From assembly GCA_964540515.1 (NCBI GenBank), contig CAZIMS010000012.1:1-51003 (forward strand): 51,003 nucleotides of DNA, given 5' to 3'. The DNA is from JAOAGA01 sp964540515. Lineage in GTDB: Bacteria; CALINM01. Position numbers and translations under genes: made by a program. Within the stretch, counting starts at the first letter, position 1, and the number at the start of each line of letters is the position of its first letter. The notes under the pieces were generated by a model that searched no databases, had not been told where the DNA came from, and saw only the letters and a list, made by a program, of their open reading frames with translations. Below, piece after piece: positions 27,333 to 35,355 of the stretch.

Positions 27333-28357
27333 TATAACTGCTCCAGAAAACTTATGTTACCCTCGTAAAAAAGTCTTATATCATCTATGGCATATTTAAG
27401 CATTGTTAATCTTTCTACACCCAACCCAAAGGCAAAGCCAGAGTATAGACTCTTATCATAACCAACAACAGTAAAAAGGTAGGGGTGAATCATCCCACAG
27501 CCTAAAACTTCAAGCCAACCACTACCCTTACAAACCCTACAGCCCTTTCCCTCACAGACGACACACTCTATATCAACCTCAGCGCTTGGTTCAGTAAAAG
27601 GAAAGTAGCTTGGTCTAAATCTAACATTTTTTTCTTTACCGAAAAAAGATTGCAAAAACTCCGTTAATATCCCCTTAAGATGGGAAAAGCTAACCTCTTT
27701 ATCAACCATAAAACCTTCAATCTGATGGAACATAGGGCTATGAGTCACATCAGAATCCCTTCTGTAAACCTTTCCTGGACATACGACCATAAGAGGTGGC
27801 TGCCTCTTCTCCATAACTCTTATCTGAACTGGTGAAGTGTGTGTTCTTAAAAGTAGAGCCTCGTCAATGTAGAAAGTGTCCTGCATATCTCGGGCGGGGT
27901 GTTCCTTCGGAATGTTTAGGGCTTCAAAATTGTAGTAATCTTGCTCTATCTCTGGACCTTCCTCTATCTCAAAGCCTAAACTGGTAAAAATATCAAGAAT
28001 CTCTGAAGTAACCTTATTTAGAGGATGAACCCTACCAGTTTTTAAATATCTCTTACTCGGTAGGGTAATATCAACCTTTTTCTCTAATATCTTTTGTTTT
28101 TTAAGCTCAATCTTTATCTTTTGAAGCTTCTCCGCAAAGAGGTTATCCAACAAATCTTTAACCTCATTTACTCTAGCCCCTAAAACCTTTCTTTCTTCAG
28201 GTGAAACAGTAGGTAGTACTTTTAAAATATCCTGTAAACTACCTTTCTTACCTATATACTTAGCCTTTAATTCAACCCACTCTCTTTCGGAGTTGATCTC
28301 TTCAAGCTCTTTTAATGCAGCTTTCTTTATCTCTTCAATACTTTCCCAGTTTAACAT
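27332..28357 (-). CDS. pheS: Phenylalanyl-tRNA synthetase alpha subunit
   Basis: The 341-residue catalytic subunit has the N-terminal coiled coil (about 1-85), then class II motifs. These are the motif 2 region THTSPVQIRVM followed by VCPGKVYRRDSDVTHSPMFHQIEG, and motif 3 GFAFGLGVERLTMLKYAI near the C-terminus. A CVVCEGKGCRVCKGSGW segment (about 265-281) provides a Cys cluster seen in many PheS proteins. It overlaps the end of rplT by 7 bases and pheT by one. Confidence 0.96.
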   Translation of the reverse strand: MLNWESIEEIKKAALKELEEINSEREWVELKAKYIGKKGSLQDILKVLPTVSPEERKVLGARVNEVKDLLDNLFAEKLQKIKIELKKQKILEKKVDITLPSKRYLKTGRVHPLNKVTSEILDIFTSLGFEIEEGPEIEQDYYNFEALNIPKEHPARDMQDTFYIDEALLLRTHTSPVQIRVMEKRQPPLMVVCPGKVYRRDSDVTHSPMFHQIEGFMVDKEVSFSHLKGILTEFLQSFFGKEKNVRFRPSYFPFTEPSAEVDIECVVCEGKGCRVCKGSGWLEVLGCGMIHPYLFTVVGYDKSLYSGFAFGLGVERLTMLKYAIDDIRLFYEGNISFLEQL

Positions 28358-28695
28358 ACTGATTTAACAATGCTCTCAAAGGCTTTTGGGTCAGTTACAG
28401 CAAGCTCAGCAAGCATCTTTCTGTCAATAGCAATATTGTTTTGATTAAGTTTATTAATCAACTTGCTATAGGATAGACCCAATGTTCTTGCAAAAGCATT
28501 TATCCTTGCGATCCAGAGACTTCTAAACTCTCTCTTTCTTAACTTTCTACCATGAAAGGCAAAGGCAAGCCCTCTTTCTACAGCTACCCTTGCTATCTTG
28601 TAAAGTCTGTGTCTAGCTCCCCAATAACCTTTAGCGAGCTTCAAATATTTTTTATGTCTTCTTCTGGTTTTAAATCCACCTTTAGCTCTAGGCAT
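28351..28695 (-). CDS. rplT: 50S ribosomal protein bL20
   Basis: The 114-residue protein has the very basic N-terminal extension GGFKTRRRHKKYLKLAKGYWG, then RKREFRSLWIARINAFART. It binds 23S rRNA early in assembly of the large subunit. In some bacteria it also represses its own operon; here only 15 bases separate it from rpmI, so no separate leader is present. The stop lies inside the start of pheS. Confidence 0.97.
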   Translation of the reverse strand: MPRAKGGFKTRRRHKKYLKLAKGYWGARHRLYKIARVAVERGLAFAFHGRKLRKREFRSLWIARINAFARTLGLSYSKLINKLNQNNIAIDRKMLAELAVTDPKAFESIVKSVC

Positions 28696-28710
28696 AACTA
28701 CTATCCTCCA

Positions 28711-28905
28711 TTATATATGTATTACTTCTTTAATTATATTTGCCTGTGTTGTGTTTAAAACACCTGCCTTACCAAGCTGCCTCTTTCTCTTTGAGTTTTT
28801 GGAGGTAAGGATATGTCTCAGATTTGCCTTTTTATATTTTACCTTACCTGAAGCAGTTATCTTAAATCTCTTACTAGCACCTTTATGTGTCTTTATCTTT
28901 GGCAT
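28711..28905 (-). CDS. rpmI: 50S ribosomal protein bL35
   Basis: The 64-residue basic protein begins MPKIKTHKGASKRFKITASG, with KRKRQLGKAGVL later; both are standard bL35 features. It lies 18 bases after the infC stop and 15 before rplT, in the usual infC-rpmI-rplT order. Confidence 0.96.
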   Translation of the reverse strand: MPKIKTHKGASKRFKITASGKVKYKKANLRHILTSKNSKRKRQLGKAGVLNTTQANIIKEVIHI

Positions 28906-28923
28906 AAATCCTCCTTACTTTTA

Positions 28924-29433
28924 TTACTTTTTTGCAGATACTATTACCACATAACTCTTACCATCAAACTTTGGCTCACCATCAATCTTAGCAAAGTCAG
29001 AAATCCTTGTCATAACCTCATCCATCACCTTTATCCCAAACTCCTTATGGGCAAGCTCTCTACCTCTAAAAACCACGCTAATCTTAACCTTATTTTTATC
29101 TTCAATAAATCTTTTTATGTGATTAACCTTCACCTCAATATCATGAATATCTGTCTTTGGCCTAAGCTTAATCTCTTTTACCTGTATAACTGTCTGCTTC
29201 TTCTTTGCCTCTTGAGATTTTTTACTTATCTGATACCTTAGCTTTCCATAATCAATAATCTTACAAACGGGAGGGTCAGCATTAGGTGCAATCTCAACAA
29301 GGTCATAACCCCTTTCTTTTGCTATTGCTATTGCTTGACTTGTATCAAGAATGCCAAGCTGTTTGCCCTCTTCATCGACCACCCTAACCTTAGGGACTCT
29401 TATCTTCTCATTAATGCGATATTCCTTTTCTAT
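28924..29433 (-). CDS. infC: Translation initiation factor IF-3, apparent AUA start
   Basis: IF-3 monitors start-codon pairing on the 30S subunit. The first ordinary start codon in frame is a GTG at 29382, which would cut off the conserved N-terminus. Upstream the frame stays open and reads IEKEYRINEKIRVPKVRVVD, the family's true N-terminal segment. The first codon of that segment, ATA at 29433-29431, lies six bases after a near-perfect AAGGAGG (29446-29440). An in-frame TAG two codons further upstream excludes longer forms. The full protein is then 169 residues, close to the usual length. AUU is another candidate six codons later. Rare start codons are the known basis of IF-3 autoregulation. 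The site overlaps the thrS stop. Confidence 0.9.
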   Translation of the reverse strand: MEKEYRINEKIRVPKVRVVDEEGKQLGILDTSQAIAIAKERGYDLVEIAPNADPPVCKIIDYGKLRYQISKKSQEAKKKQTVIQVKEIKLRPKTDIHDIEVKVNHIKRFIEDKNKVKISVVFRGRELAHKEFGIKVMDEVMTRISDFAKIDGEPKFDGKSYVVIVSAKK

Positions 29434-29436
29434 ACA

Positions 29437-31245
29437 CTACCTCCTTTTCTCTGTCTTTTCTTTTATTTCTAAAATAAAATCTTCTATTTTAACATCTTTT
29501 CTTTCTTCTTTTTCTCTCGTTCTAACGGACAGGGTGCCCTTTTCTTTCTCCTTATCACCAATAATTATAACAAATGGTATCTTTCTTAGCTGGGCTTCAC
29601 GTATTTTGTAACCCAACTTCTCGTTCCTAAAGTCTTCCTCCACTCTAATATCATTCATCCTTAATTTTTCTACAACCTCTTTGGCATAATCAAGCTGACT
29701 ATCGGAGATATTTAATACTAATACCTGAACAGGTGCGATCCACAAAGGAAAGGCGCCTTTATAGTGTTCAATTAGAATACTAATAAATCTCTCAATGGAA
29801 CCAAGTATAACCCTGTGTAACATAACTGGCCTGTGTCTCTGATTATCCTGTCCCACAAAGGTTAGATCAAACCTCTCGGGCAGGTTAAAATCACATTGAA
29901 TAGTTGCACACTGCCACTTTCTATCGAGGGCATCCTTTAGTTTTATATCTATCTTGGGTCCATAGAAGGCACCATCGCCCTCATTAATCTCATAGGGTCT
30001 TCCTAACTCATCTAAACAGCTTTTTAGGGCAGTGGTAGCCATATCCCATATCTCGTCGTTTCCAATAAATTTCTCTGGTTTCGTTGATAGTTCAATATCA
30101 TATGAAAAACCAAACATCTCCATTACATCATCAACAAACTTAATAACATTTTTTATCTCGTCCTTTACCTGATCAGGTCTGCAAAATATATGGGCATCAT
30201 CTTGAGTAAAACTTCTAACTCTCAAGAGACCATGCAACACTCCTGACCTTTCGTGTCTATGAACTGTACCAAGCTCGAAATATCTTAAAGGAAGGTCTCT
30301 ATAACTTCTAACCTTAGATTTATAAACAGCAATATGAGCCAGACAGTTCATCGGCTTAATACCAAAAACCTGCCCTTCAACCTCAGTAAAATACATATTC
30401 TCTATATAGTTATCATAATGACCTGATTTCTTCCAAAGCTCCAGTCTCATTATGTGAGGTCCATAAACCATCTTATATCCACGTCTTAGATGTTCTCTCC
30501 TCTCAAAATCTTCAAGAAGGTATCTAAGTATTGAGCCATTTGGATGATATATAACAAGCCCAGGACCTACCTCATCACTTATACTAAATAAGTCGAGCTC
30601 TTTACCTATTTTCCTATGATCCCTTTCTTTTGCCTCTTCTAAAAACTTCAAGAAGCTTTCAAGATCTTCCTTTTTAAAAAAGGCTGTACCATAAATTCGC
30701 TGGAGCATCTTATTTTTTTCATCGCCTCTCCAATAGGCGCCAGCAACACTTAAAAGCTTAAAGGCCTTTATTAAACCTGTATGAGGGATATGAGGTCCTC
30801 TACAGAGATCGGTAAAACTACCTTGTTTATATAGAGAAACCTTACTCTCTCCTTTTTCTCTCAACTCATTAATAATCTCAATCTTATAGACCTCTCCGTT
30901 TCTTGAAAAAAAATCAATAGCCTCATCAATAGACATCTCATTTCTAATAAAGGGCTCTTTCTTGGATATGATCTCATCCATTTTCTTTTCTATTAAGATG
31001 AGGTCCTTATCTGTAAATGGTTCCTCTCTATCAAAGTCATAGTAAAAACCTGTTTCTGTAGCTGGTCCAATAGCTACGAGGGTATTAGGAAAAAGTTCCT
31101 TTACAGCCTCTGCCATAACGTGGGCACAGCTATGCCTTAGGATATCGAGAGCCATCTTATCATCTGTAGAGACAGGCTCAAAATTTCCCTCTGCCAAACT
31201 TAAATCTACAAGCTCACCGTTAATTTTCGCAGCAATTATTTCCAT
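29437..31245 (-). CDS. thrS: Threonyl-tRNA synthetase
   Basis: The protein (602 residues from the ATG at 31245; a TTG three codons earlier is also possible) charges tRNA-Thr. It has the N-terminal TGS domain, the editing domain with HSCAHVMAEAV, GFYYDFD and RGPHIPHTG, and the class II core. The core includes the zinc ligands in KPMNCLAH, DDAHIF and MLHRVILGSIER, and motif 2 HRHERSGVLHGLLRVRSF. The C-terminal anticodon-binding domain ends with VRTREKEERKD. There is no ribosome binding site; the ATG sits 12 bases beyond the 3' end of tRNA-Val on the same strand. It heads the infC-rpmI-rplT-pheST-ihfA run. Confidence 0.97.
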   Translation of the reverse strand: MEIIAAKINGELVDLSLAEGNFEPVSTDDKMALDILRHSCAHVMAEAVKELFPNTLVAIGPATETGFYYDFDREEPFTDKDLILIEKKMDEIISKKEPFIRNEMSIDEAIDFFSRNGEVYKIEIINELREKGESKVSLYKQGSFTDLCRGPHIPHTGLIKAFKLLSVAGAYWRGDEKNKMLQRIYGTAFFKKEDLESFLKFLEEAKERDHRKIGKELDLFSISDEVGPGLVIYHPNGSILRYLLEDFERREHLRRGYKMVYGPHIMRLELWKKSGHYDNYIENMYFTEVEGQVFGIKPMNCLAHIAVYKSKVRSYRDLPLRYFELGTVHRHERSGVLHGLLRVRSFTQDDAHIFCRPDQVKDEIKNVIKFVDDVMEMFGFSYDIELSTKPEKFIGNDEIWDMATTALKSCLDELGRPYEINEGDGAFYGPKIDIKLKDALDRKWQCATIQCDFNLPERFDLTFVGQDNQRHRPVMLHRVILGSIERFISILIEHYKGAFPLWIAPVQVLVLNISDSQLDYAKEVVEKLRMNDIRVEEDFRNEKLGYKIREAQLRKIPFVIIIGDKEKEKGTLSVRTREKEERKDVKIEDFILEIKEKTEKRR

Positions 31246-31257
31246 AAAAAACAAAAA

Positions 31258-31329
31258 TAGGCACGGGCGGTCTCGAACCGCCGACCCCTACCATGTCAAG
31301 GTAGTGCTCTCCCCCTGAGCTACGTGCCT
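31258..31329 (-). tRNA. tRNA-Val (anticodon GAC)
   Basis: AGGCACG (31329-31323) pairs with CGTGCCT (31265-31259), followed by discriminator A. The anticodon stem CTACC/GGTAG encloses TTGACAT, giving GAC. The D-arm AGCTCAGGGGGAGAGC and T-arm GGCGGTTCGAGACCGCC are standard. CCA is not encoded. It immediately precedes thrS. Confidence 0.95.
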
Positions 31330-31341
31330 CTAAATTAATTA

Positions 31342-31402
31342 TTAAGGTAACAAAGTCACCTTAAGATATAGAAGGATAACAATTTCAATAAGTTTATGTC
31401 AA
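31342..31402 (-). promoter_or_regulatory. Promoter and 5' hairpin ahead of tRNA-Val/thrS
   Basis: On the minus strand, TTGACA (31402-31397), 18 bases, TATCCT (31378-31373). The predicted start is followed by a hairpin at 31364-31342: TTAAGGTGAC, loop TTT, GTTACCTTAA, ten pairs with one G-U. It lies 12 bases before the tRNA. A second copy of TTAAGGTGA occurs near 31492 on the same strand. Confidence 0.45.
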
Positions 31403-31574
31403 GAAAAATCTGTTTTTTATTCTGATAGGCAGATTACAGCCAGATAAATAGAAAAAATGATAATTAGTTGTGTGGCTTTAAGCTCACCTTAAGACTCCAT
31501 TACTTAATTAAAAGTAAAAAAGCTTTTTAACAAAATTAAATGAAATCATCACAAGGATTAATCTTAAGCCGTAA

Positions 31575-32333
31575 TTAGTTACTGAAATTAGGCATAACTA
31601 TAGGTATACCTTTTATATTTTCTACAGACATATTTATACCAAAAACTTCTTTTATTGTGTCAGCGTTAAGAACGTCTCTCTCTCCAAAGGCATAAATCTG
31701 CCCATCTTTTAAAAGTATAAACTTATCAGAAAACCTTAAGGCCGTGTTTAGGTCATGCATGACTGTTATTGTTATGATTTTTAGTCTTTTGGTTATGGCA
31801 CTTATAAGATTCATAACCTCTATCTGATTCCTGATATCAAGATGATTAATAGGCTCATCTAACAAAAGGACTGCAGGCTCTTGAGCTAAAGCCCTTGCAA
31901 TTATGACCTTTTGAAGCTCCCCACCACTTAACTCTTTTGTATTTCTATGTGAAAAATCTTCTAACCCAATTATTTTTAAGATAGACCTTATCTTTTCTTC
32001 GTCCTTTTCTGTTACATTCCAACTTATATGAGGTTTCCTTCCAAGTAAGACAGCTTCATATACTGTACAGAATACTCCATTAGATTTCTGAGGCATATAA
32101 CCAAAGGTAGAGGCAAGCTGATTATCCTTCATTCGCCTCGTATCTAAACCATCTACAAAAACAGTTCCCCTGTGGGGTTTTAGTATTCTATTTAAAGTTC
32201 TAAGGAGGGTAGTCTTACCTGAACCGTTTACTCCAAGTAATGAGACAATAGTACCCTTTTCTATCTTGAAATTAATGTCTCTCAAGACTTCCCTCTCCTT
32301 GTACTTAAAGCTAATTCCATCAACAATTATCAC
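31575..32333 (-). CDS. FecE/BtuD-type ABC transporter ATP-binding protein
   Basis: The 252-residue ATPase has Walker A GVNGSGKT (34-41), Q-loop YMPQ, signature LSGGELQK (135-142), Walker B VLLLDEP (155-161) and the switch His in VMHDLN. It is the FepC/FecE/BtuD type that drives import of metal chelates, heme or corrinoids. It overlaps the FecCD permease gene by four bases and is the last gene of the TonB-linked locus. The 241 bases downstream to tRNA-Val hold no gene and no strong terminator that I can see. Confidence 0.9.
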   Translation of the reverse strand: MIIVDGISFKYKEREVLRDINFKIEKGTIVSLLGVNGSGKTTLLRTLNRILKPHRGTVFVDGLDTRRMKDNQLASTFGYMPQKSNGVFCTVYEAVLLGRKPHISWNVTEKDEEKIRSILKIIGLEDFSHRNTKELSGGELQKVIIARALAQEPAVLLLDEPINHLDIRNQIEVMNLISAITKRLKIITITVMHDLNTALRFSDKFILLKDGQIYAFGERDVLNADTIKEVFGINMSVENIKGIPIVMPNFSN

Positions 32334-33400
32334 AAACTTCTACCTCTTAAAAGCAGATATATAAACATAGGTGCTCCAGCAAAGGATGTAATAATTCCTA
32401 CTGGTAGGACTATAGGTGACATAATAGTTCTTGCCATAGTATCGGAAAAAAGGAGTAGTAGGCCTCCGAATAAAGCAGTGCAGGGGATGAGAAAACGATA
32501 ATCGCTTCCTACCATAAACCTTACAATATGCGGTGCTATAAGACCTATAAAACCAATAATCCCTAAAAAGGCAGTCACCACCGCTACCAAGAAAGATGAT
32601 ATAACCATTGAGGCAACCTTTAAGACCTTTACATTAACCCCAAGACTTTTTGCTGACTCATCACCCCAAAGAAGGGCGTTGTAATTCCAGCTATTATATA
32701 GAAAGAATAAGAAGGATAGGACTAAGACCACAAAGATTATACCGTTCTGCAACCAGCCAGCCTTTCCCATATCCCCAAAGGTCCAAAAAACTGTCGCTGA
32801 CACATGTACATCACTTGCAAAATACTGAATAAACATAGTGGCAGAGCCCCACAGCGCACTCACCGCTACTCCTGCAAGAACTATGGACTCAGATCCCATG
32901 TTTTTAATACTAGAAATAAGAAGAATTAGTAGGACTGTTATCAAAGCTCCGCAGAAAGCTGAGAGAACTACTAGATGTTGAGATGTGATGGTAACCCCCA
33001 CATTTCCAGTACTGTGAACCTTGCCTGCTCCCAATATTATTATCGCAAAGGCTGCACCAAAGGCTGCACCCTGTGTTACCCCCAGTGTAAAGGGTGATGC
33101 TAAAGGATTTTTAAGGACATTTTGCATTATCAACCCCGAAAGCCCAAGGGACGCACCCGCAACAACTGCGCCTATAATTCTTGGAAGTCTTATATTCCAG
33201 ATTACATGGTGGAGGGTATCTCCTTCATATCTCCCTAATAATGAAAGGATCATATCTGATGGTGAGATAGAGTAAGAGCCCATCTTAATAGAGTAAGCTA
33301 CTGCTCCAGATATGGCAATTAGGAGTCCCAAAGTTATTATGACTCTTTTTCTACTTAAAACAGCATAAGAAAGGTTATTGTTTCTGTTATTTAATATCAA
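32330..33400 (-). CDS. FecCD-family ABC transporter permease
   Basis: The 356-residue inner-membrane permease of a type II importer has about nine or ten membrane segments. The family signature is clear: RLPRIIGAVVAGASLGLSG, NPLASPFTLGVTQGAAFGA, and FLGIIGFIGLIAPHIVRFMVG (the coupling segment) near the C-terminus. One permease gene suggests a homodimer. Its start overlaps the end of the binding-protein gene by 14 bases and its end overlaps the ATPase gene. Confidence 0.92.
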   Translation of the reverse strand: MILNNRNNNLSYAVLSRKRVIITLGLLIAISGAVAYSIKMGSYSISPSDMILSLLGRYEGDTLHHVIWNIRLPRIIGAVVAGASLGLSGLIMQNVLKNPLASPFTLGVTQGAAFGAAFAIIILGAGKVHSTGNVGVTITSQHLVVLSAFCGALITVLLILLISSIKNMGSESIVLAGVAVSALWGSATMFIQYFASDVHVSATVFWTFGDMGKAGWLQNGIIFVVLVLSFLFFLYNSWNYNALLWGDESAKSLGVNVKVLKVASMVISSFLVAVVTAFLGIIGFIGLIAPHIVRFMVGSDYRFLIPCTALFGGLLLLFSDTMARTIMSPIVLPVGIITSFAGAPMFIYLLLRGRSL

Positions 33401-34499
33401 TGGTCTCCTCCCTAAAGGTTATTATTCCATAGCCCTTAGTTTGTGATTTTATCTCACTATAAATAGGAAGTCCCACAAAGAATTTTATTATCTCCTCTGA
33501 CTTTTTAGGAGGGTCTATATCGTAAAACCTATCAGGATAAATAACCTTACCTATAAAATAACTATTAGCAATGGCTAACTCAAGATTAGTAAAGTAATTG
33601 TTATACTGAAGTATGCTATAGACTCTATTGTTTTTTACTGCCTTAAGTTTTTTATAAAAGGAACCATTCTTTTTATAATCTTCAGATACAAGACTTAACC
33701 CTCCATTATCAATGAAAATAACATCAGGATTCCACAGTAGTAGCTGCTCTTTATCAATAAAGATAGGACCCTCCTTATTTAGCAATTTTGCAACATTTAG
33801 GGCATTTACCCATTCAAGGGGGGGATAAGATCCCTGAGTACTTGTAATTCCGTGAGCCCCCCTATAACTTACAGCACCTACATATACAGTGGGTTTTTGT
33901 TTTTCAGTAATATTTTCAGTCCTTTTTTTCAGATCCTGAAGGGTCTTGTTAATGTAGTCCTTTAATTCTTTCTCTCTTTTCTCTGCATTGAGTATCTTAC
34001 CAAGTAAAGAGAGGGTATTATATACCGAGTTAATATCTAAAATCCCTATCCCGCCATAATCAAGGACGACTACAGGAATGTTAACTCTCTGCTGGATAAT
34101 GTCAGCCTGTTCAGAGTCAATATTTGTGGTAAAGATAATATCAGGAGCCACAGAAATAAGTTTTTCAAAGTCAGGTAATCTACCTGACCCTCCCTCTCCA
34201 ACTGTTGGTATTATATCAATCTTTTTTCTTAATGCCGAAAGATAAGGTCGGCTGGGGTTATTAACCTCTTTCTTCTCAGATGCCTCCATACCGACAATTT
34301 TATCAGTCTCTTTGAGATATACGACAAATCTCAAAGTACTACTTAAGGCCACAATCCTCTGAACCTTCTTAGGTATAGTAACCTCTCTCCCTGCCATATC
34401 TTTTATTGTTATTTTATCCTTTGCCTCAGAAACATTGTAAATTACAAGGCAAAGTGATATAAAAATTAATAAAACTATGCCTTTTAAGGAACCTGCCAT
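33387..34499 (-). CDS. Periplasmic substrate-binding protein, Fe-siderophore/B12/metal-chelate class
   Basis: The 370-residue protein has an N-terminal signal peptide (KGIVLLIFISLCLVIYNVSEA). The two-lobe class III binding-protein pattern follows: ITIKDMAGREVTIPKKVQRIVAL, GSGRLPDFEKLISVAPDIIF, and DKEQLLLWNPDVIFIDNGG. A distinctive YRGAHGITSTQGSYPPLEWV segment occurs near 213. I recall similar segments in a subgroup of anaerobe and methanogen proteins whose ligand is not settled. Relatives of this fold bind siderophores, heme, corrinoids or molybdate. It overlaps the methyltransferase gene upstream by 16 bases. Confidence 0.85.
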   Translation of the reverse strand: MAGSLKGIVLLIFISLCLVIYNVSEAKDKITIKDMAGREVTIPKKVQRIVALSSTLRFVVYLKETDKIVGMEASEKKEVNNPSRPYLSALRKKIDIIPTVGEGGSGRLPDFEKLISVAPDIIFTTNIDSEQADIIQQRVNIPVVVLDYGGIGILDINSVYNTLSLLGKILNAEKREKELKDYINKTLQDLKKRTENITEKQKPTVYVGAVSYRGAHGITSTQGSYPPLEWVNALNVAKLLNKEGPIFIDKEQLLLWNPDVIFIDNGGLSLVSEDYKKNGSFYKKLKAVKNNRVYSILQYNNYFTNLELAIANSYFIGKVIYPDRFYDIDPPKKSEEIIKFFVGLPIYSEIKSQTKGYGIITFREETIDIK

Positions 34500-35275
34500 A
34501 CTATCACTCCCTGCTCTGCTTCCGTAGTGTGTACTATCCTACCATTATGGGAATTTTTAGATACCACATCCCTAATAATTTCTGTATCAGGAACACCTCC
34601 CTGTATATCTATGTGCATTGCGATATCAGAAATAGCCTCATCAATCGTTCCTTCCCATTGCCACGACGTATTTACAAAATCTATTGATGGGCATCTTTCC
34701 ATACTTAACAGCATTTCATAAAGTGCCTCTGCTCCTTTCGGTGGTCTAAAGGGCATCTCATGTTTTGCAAAAATCTCTTCATTTAGGGCATTTCTTTTCC
34801 ATCTTCCCCAACCTATATATATACAGTGCTCCCTTGAAAGCATCTCCATTTTAAGGATATCCTCCTCTTCTTTGATGGCCATGCTCATAGAAGAAAAAGC
34901 AATGTCAAAGGATTTTACGAGGTTATATTGATAGGGATCAAAATCCTTCCAGTTTGAATGAATTATATATACGTTTTTGATGTCAAATCTCTCAGCTTCT
35001 GCCTTAAGTCTCGAAAGCATCTCAGGAGAAAAGTCGAGCCCTACAACAAACAGGGCAATCTTTGCCAGTGGTAATGTAAAAATTCCAGTACCACAGCCTA
35101 TATCAAGAACTTTTTTGTTAGAAAAATCTATACCTCTTTCTTTTAATAAGTTGAGAATATTTTGAGTATTCCTAAAGGCTCTCTCATCAAAAGGTAGTGG
35201 ATATTTTTTTGCCTTTTTATCCCAAAAATCTATACTCTTTTTTTTCTGATTAACTATCTCATTTGCTAATCCCAT
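34484..35275 (-). CDS. Class I SAM-dependent methyltransferase (uptake locus, copy 2)
   Basis: I chose the ATG at 35275, which follows an AAAGGAGA site; the frame is open to 35299. The 263-residue protein has the SAM-binding motif VLDIGCGTG (56-64), the acidic VVGLDFS strand and the later SFDIAFSSMSM. A start segment IDFWDKKAKKY resembles ISFWDDYAKWY in the other methyltransferase of this locus (39234-39950), so they are probably diverged paralogues. The gene lies between the receptor and the binding protein and overlaps the latter, so its product probably acts on the imported compound or a chelator. The substrate is unknown. Confidence 0.82.
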   Translation of the reverse strand: MGLANEIVNQKKKSIDFWDKKAKKYPLPFDERAFRNTQNILNLLKERGIDFSNKKVLDIGCGTGIFTLPLAKIALFVVGLDFSPEMLSRLKAEAERFDIKNVYIIHSNWKDFDPYQYNLVKSFDIAFSSMSMAIKEEEDILKMEMLSREHCIYIGWGRWKRNALNEEIFAKHEMPFRPPKGAEALYEMLLSMERCPSIDFVNTSWQWEGTIDEAISDIAMHIDIQGGVPDTEIIRDVVSKNSHNGRIVHTTEAEQGVIVWQVP

Positions 35276-35355
35276 AAGATTCTCCTTTAAAAAAGCCAAT
35301 ATTTACTTGTTTCCTAAAGTTATTCTTTGCCAAGAGATTACTTATAACTTCTTTA

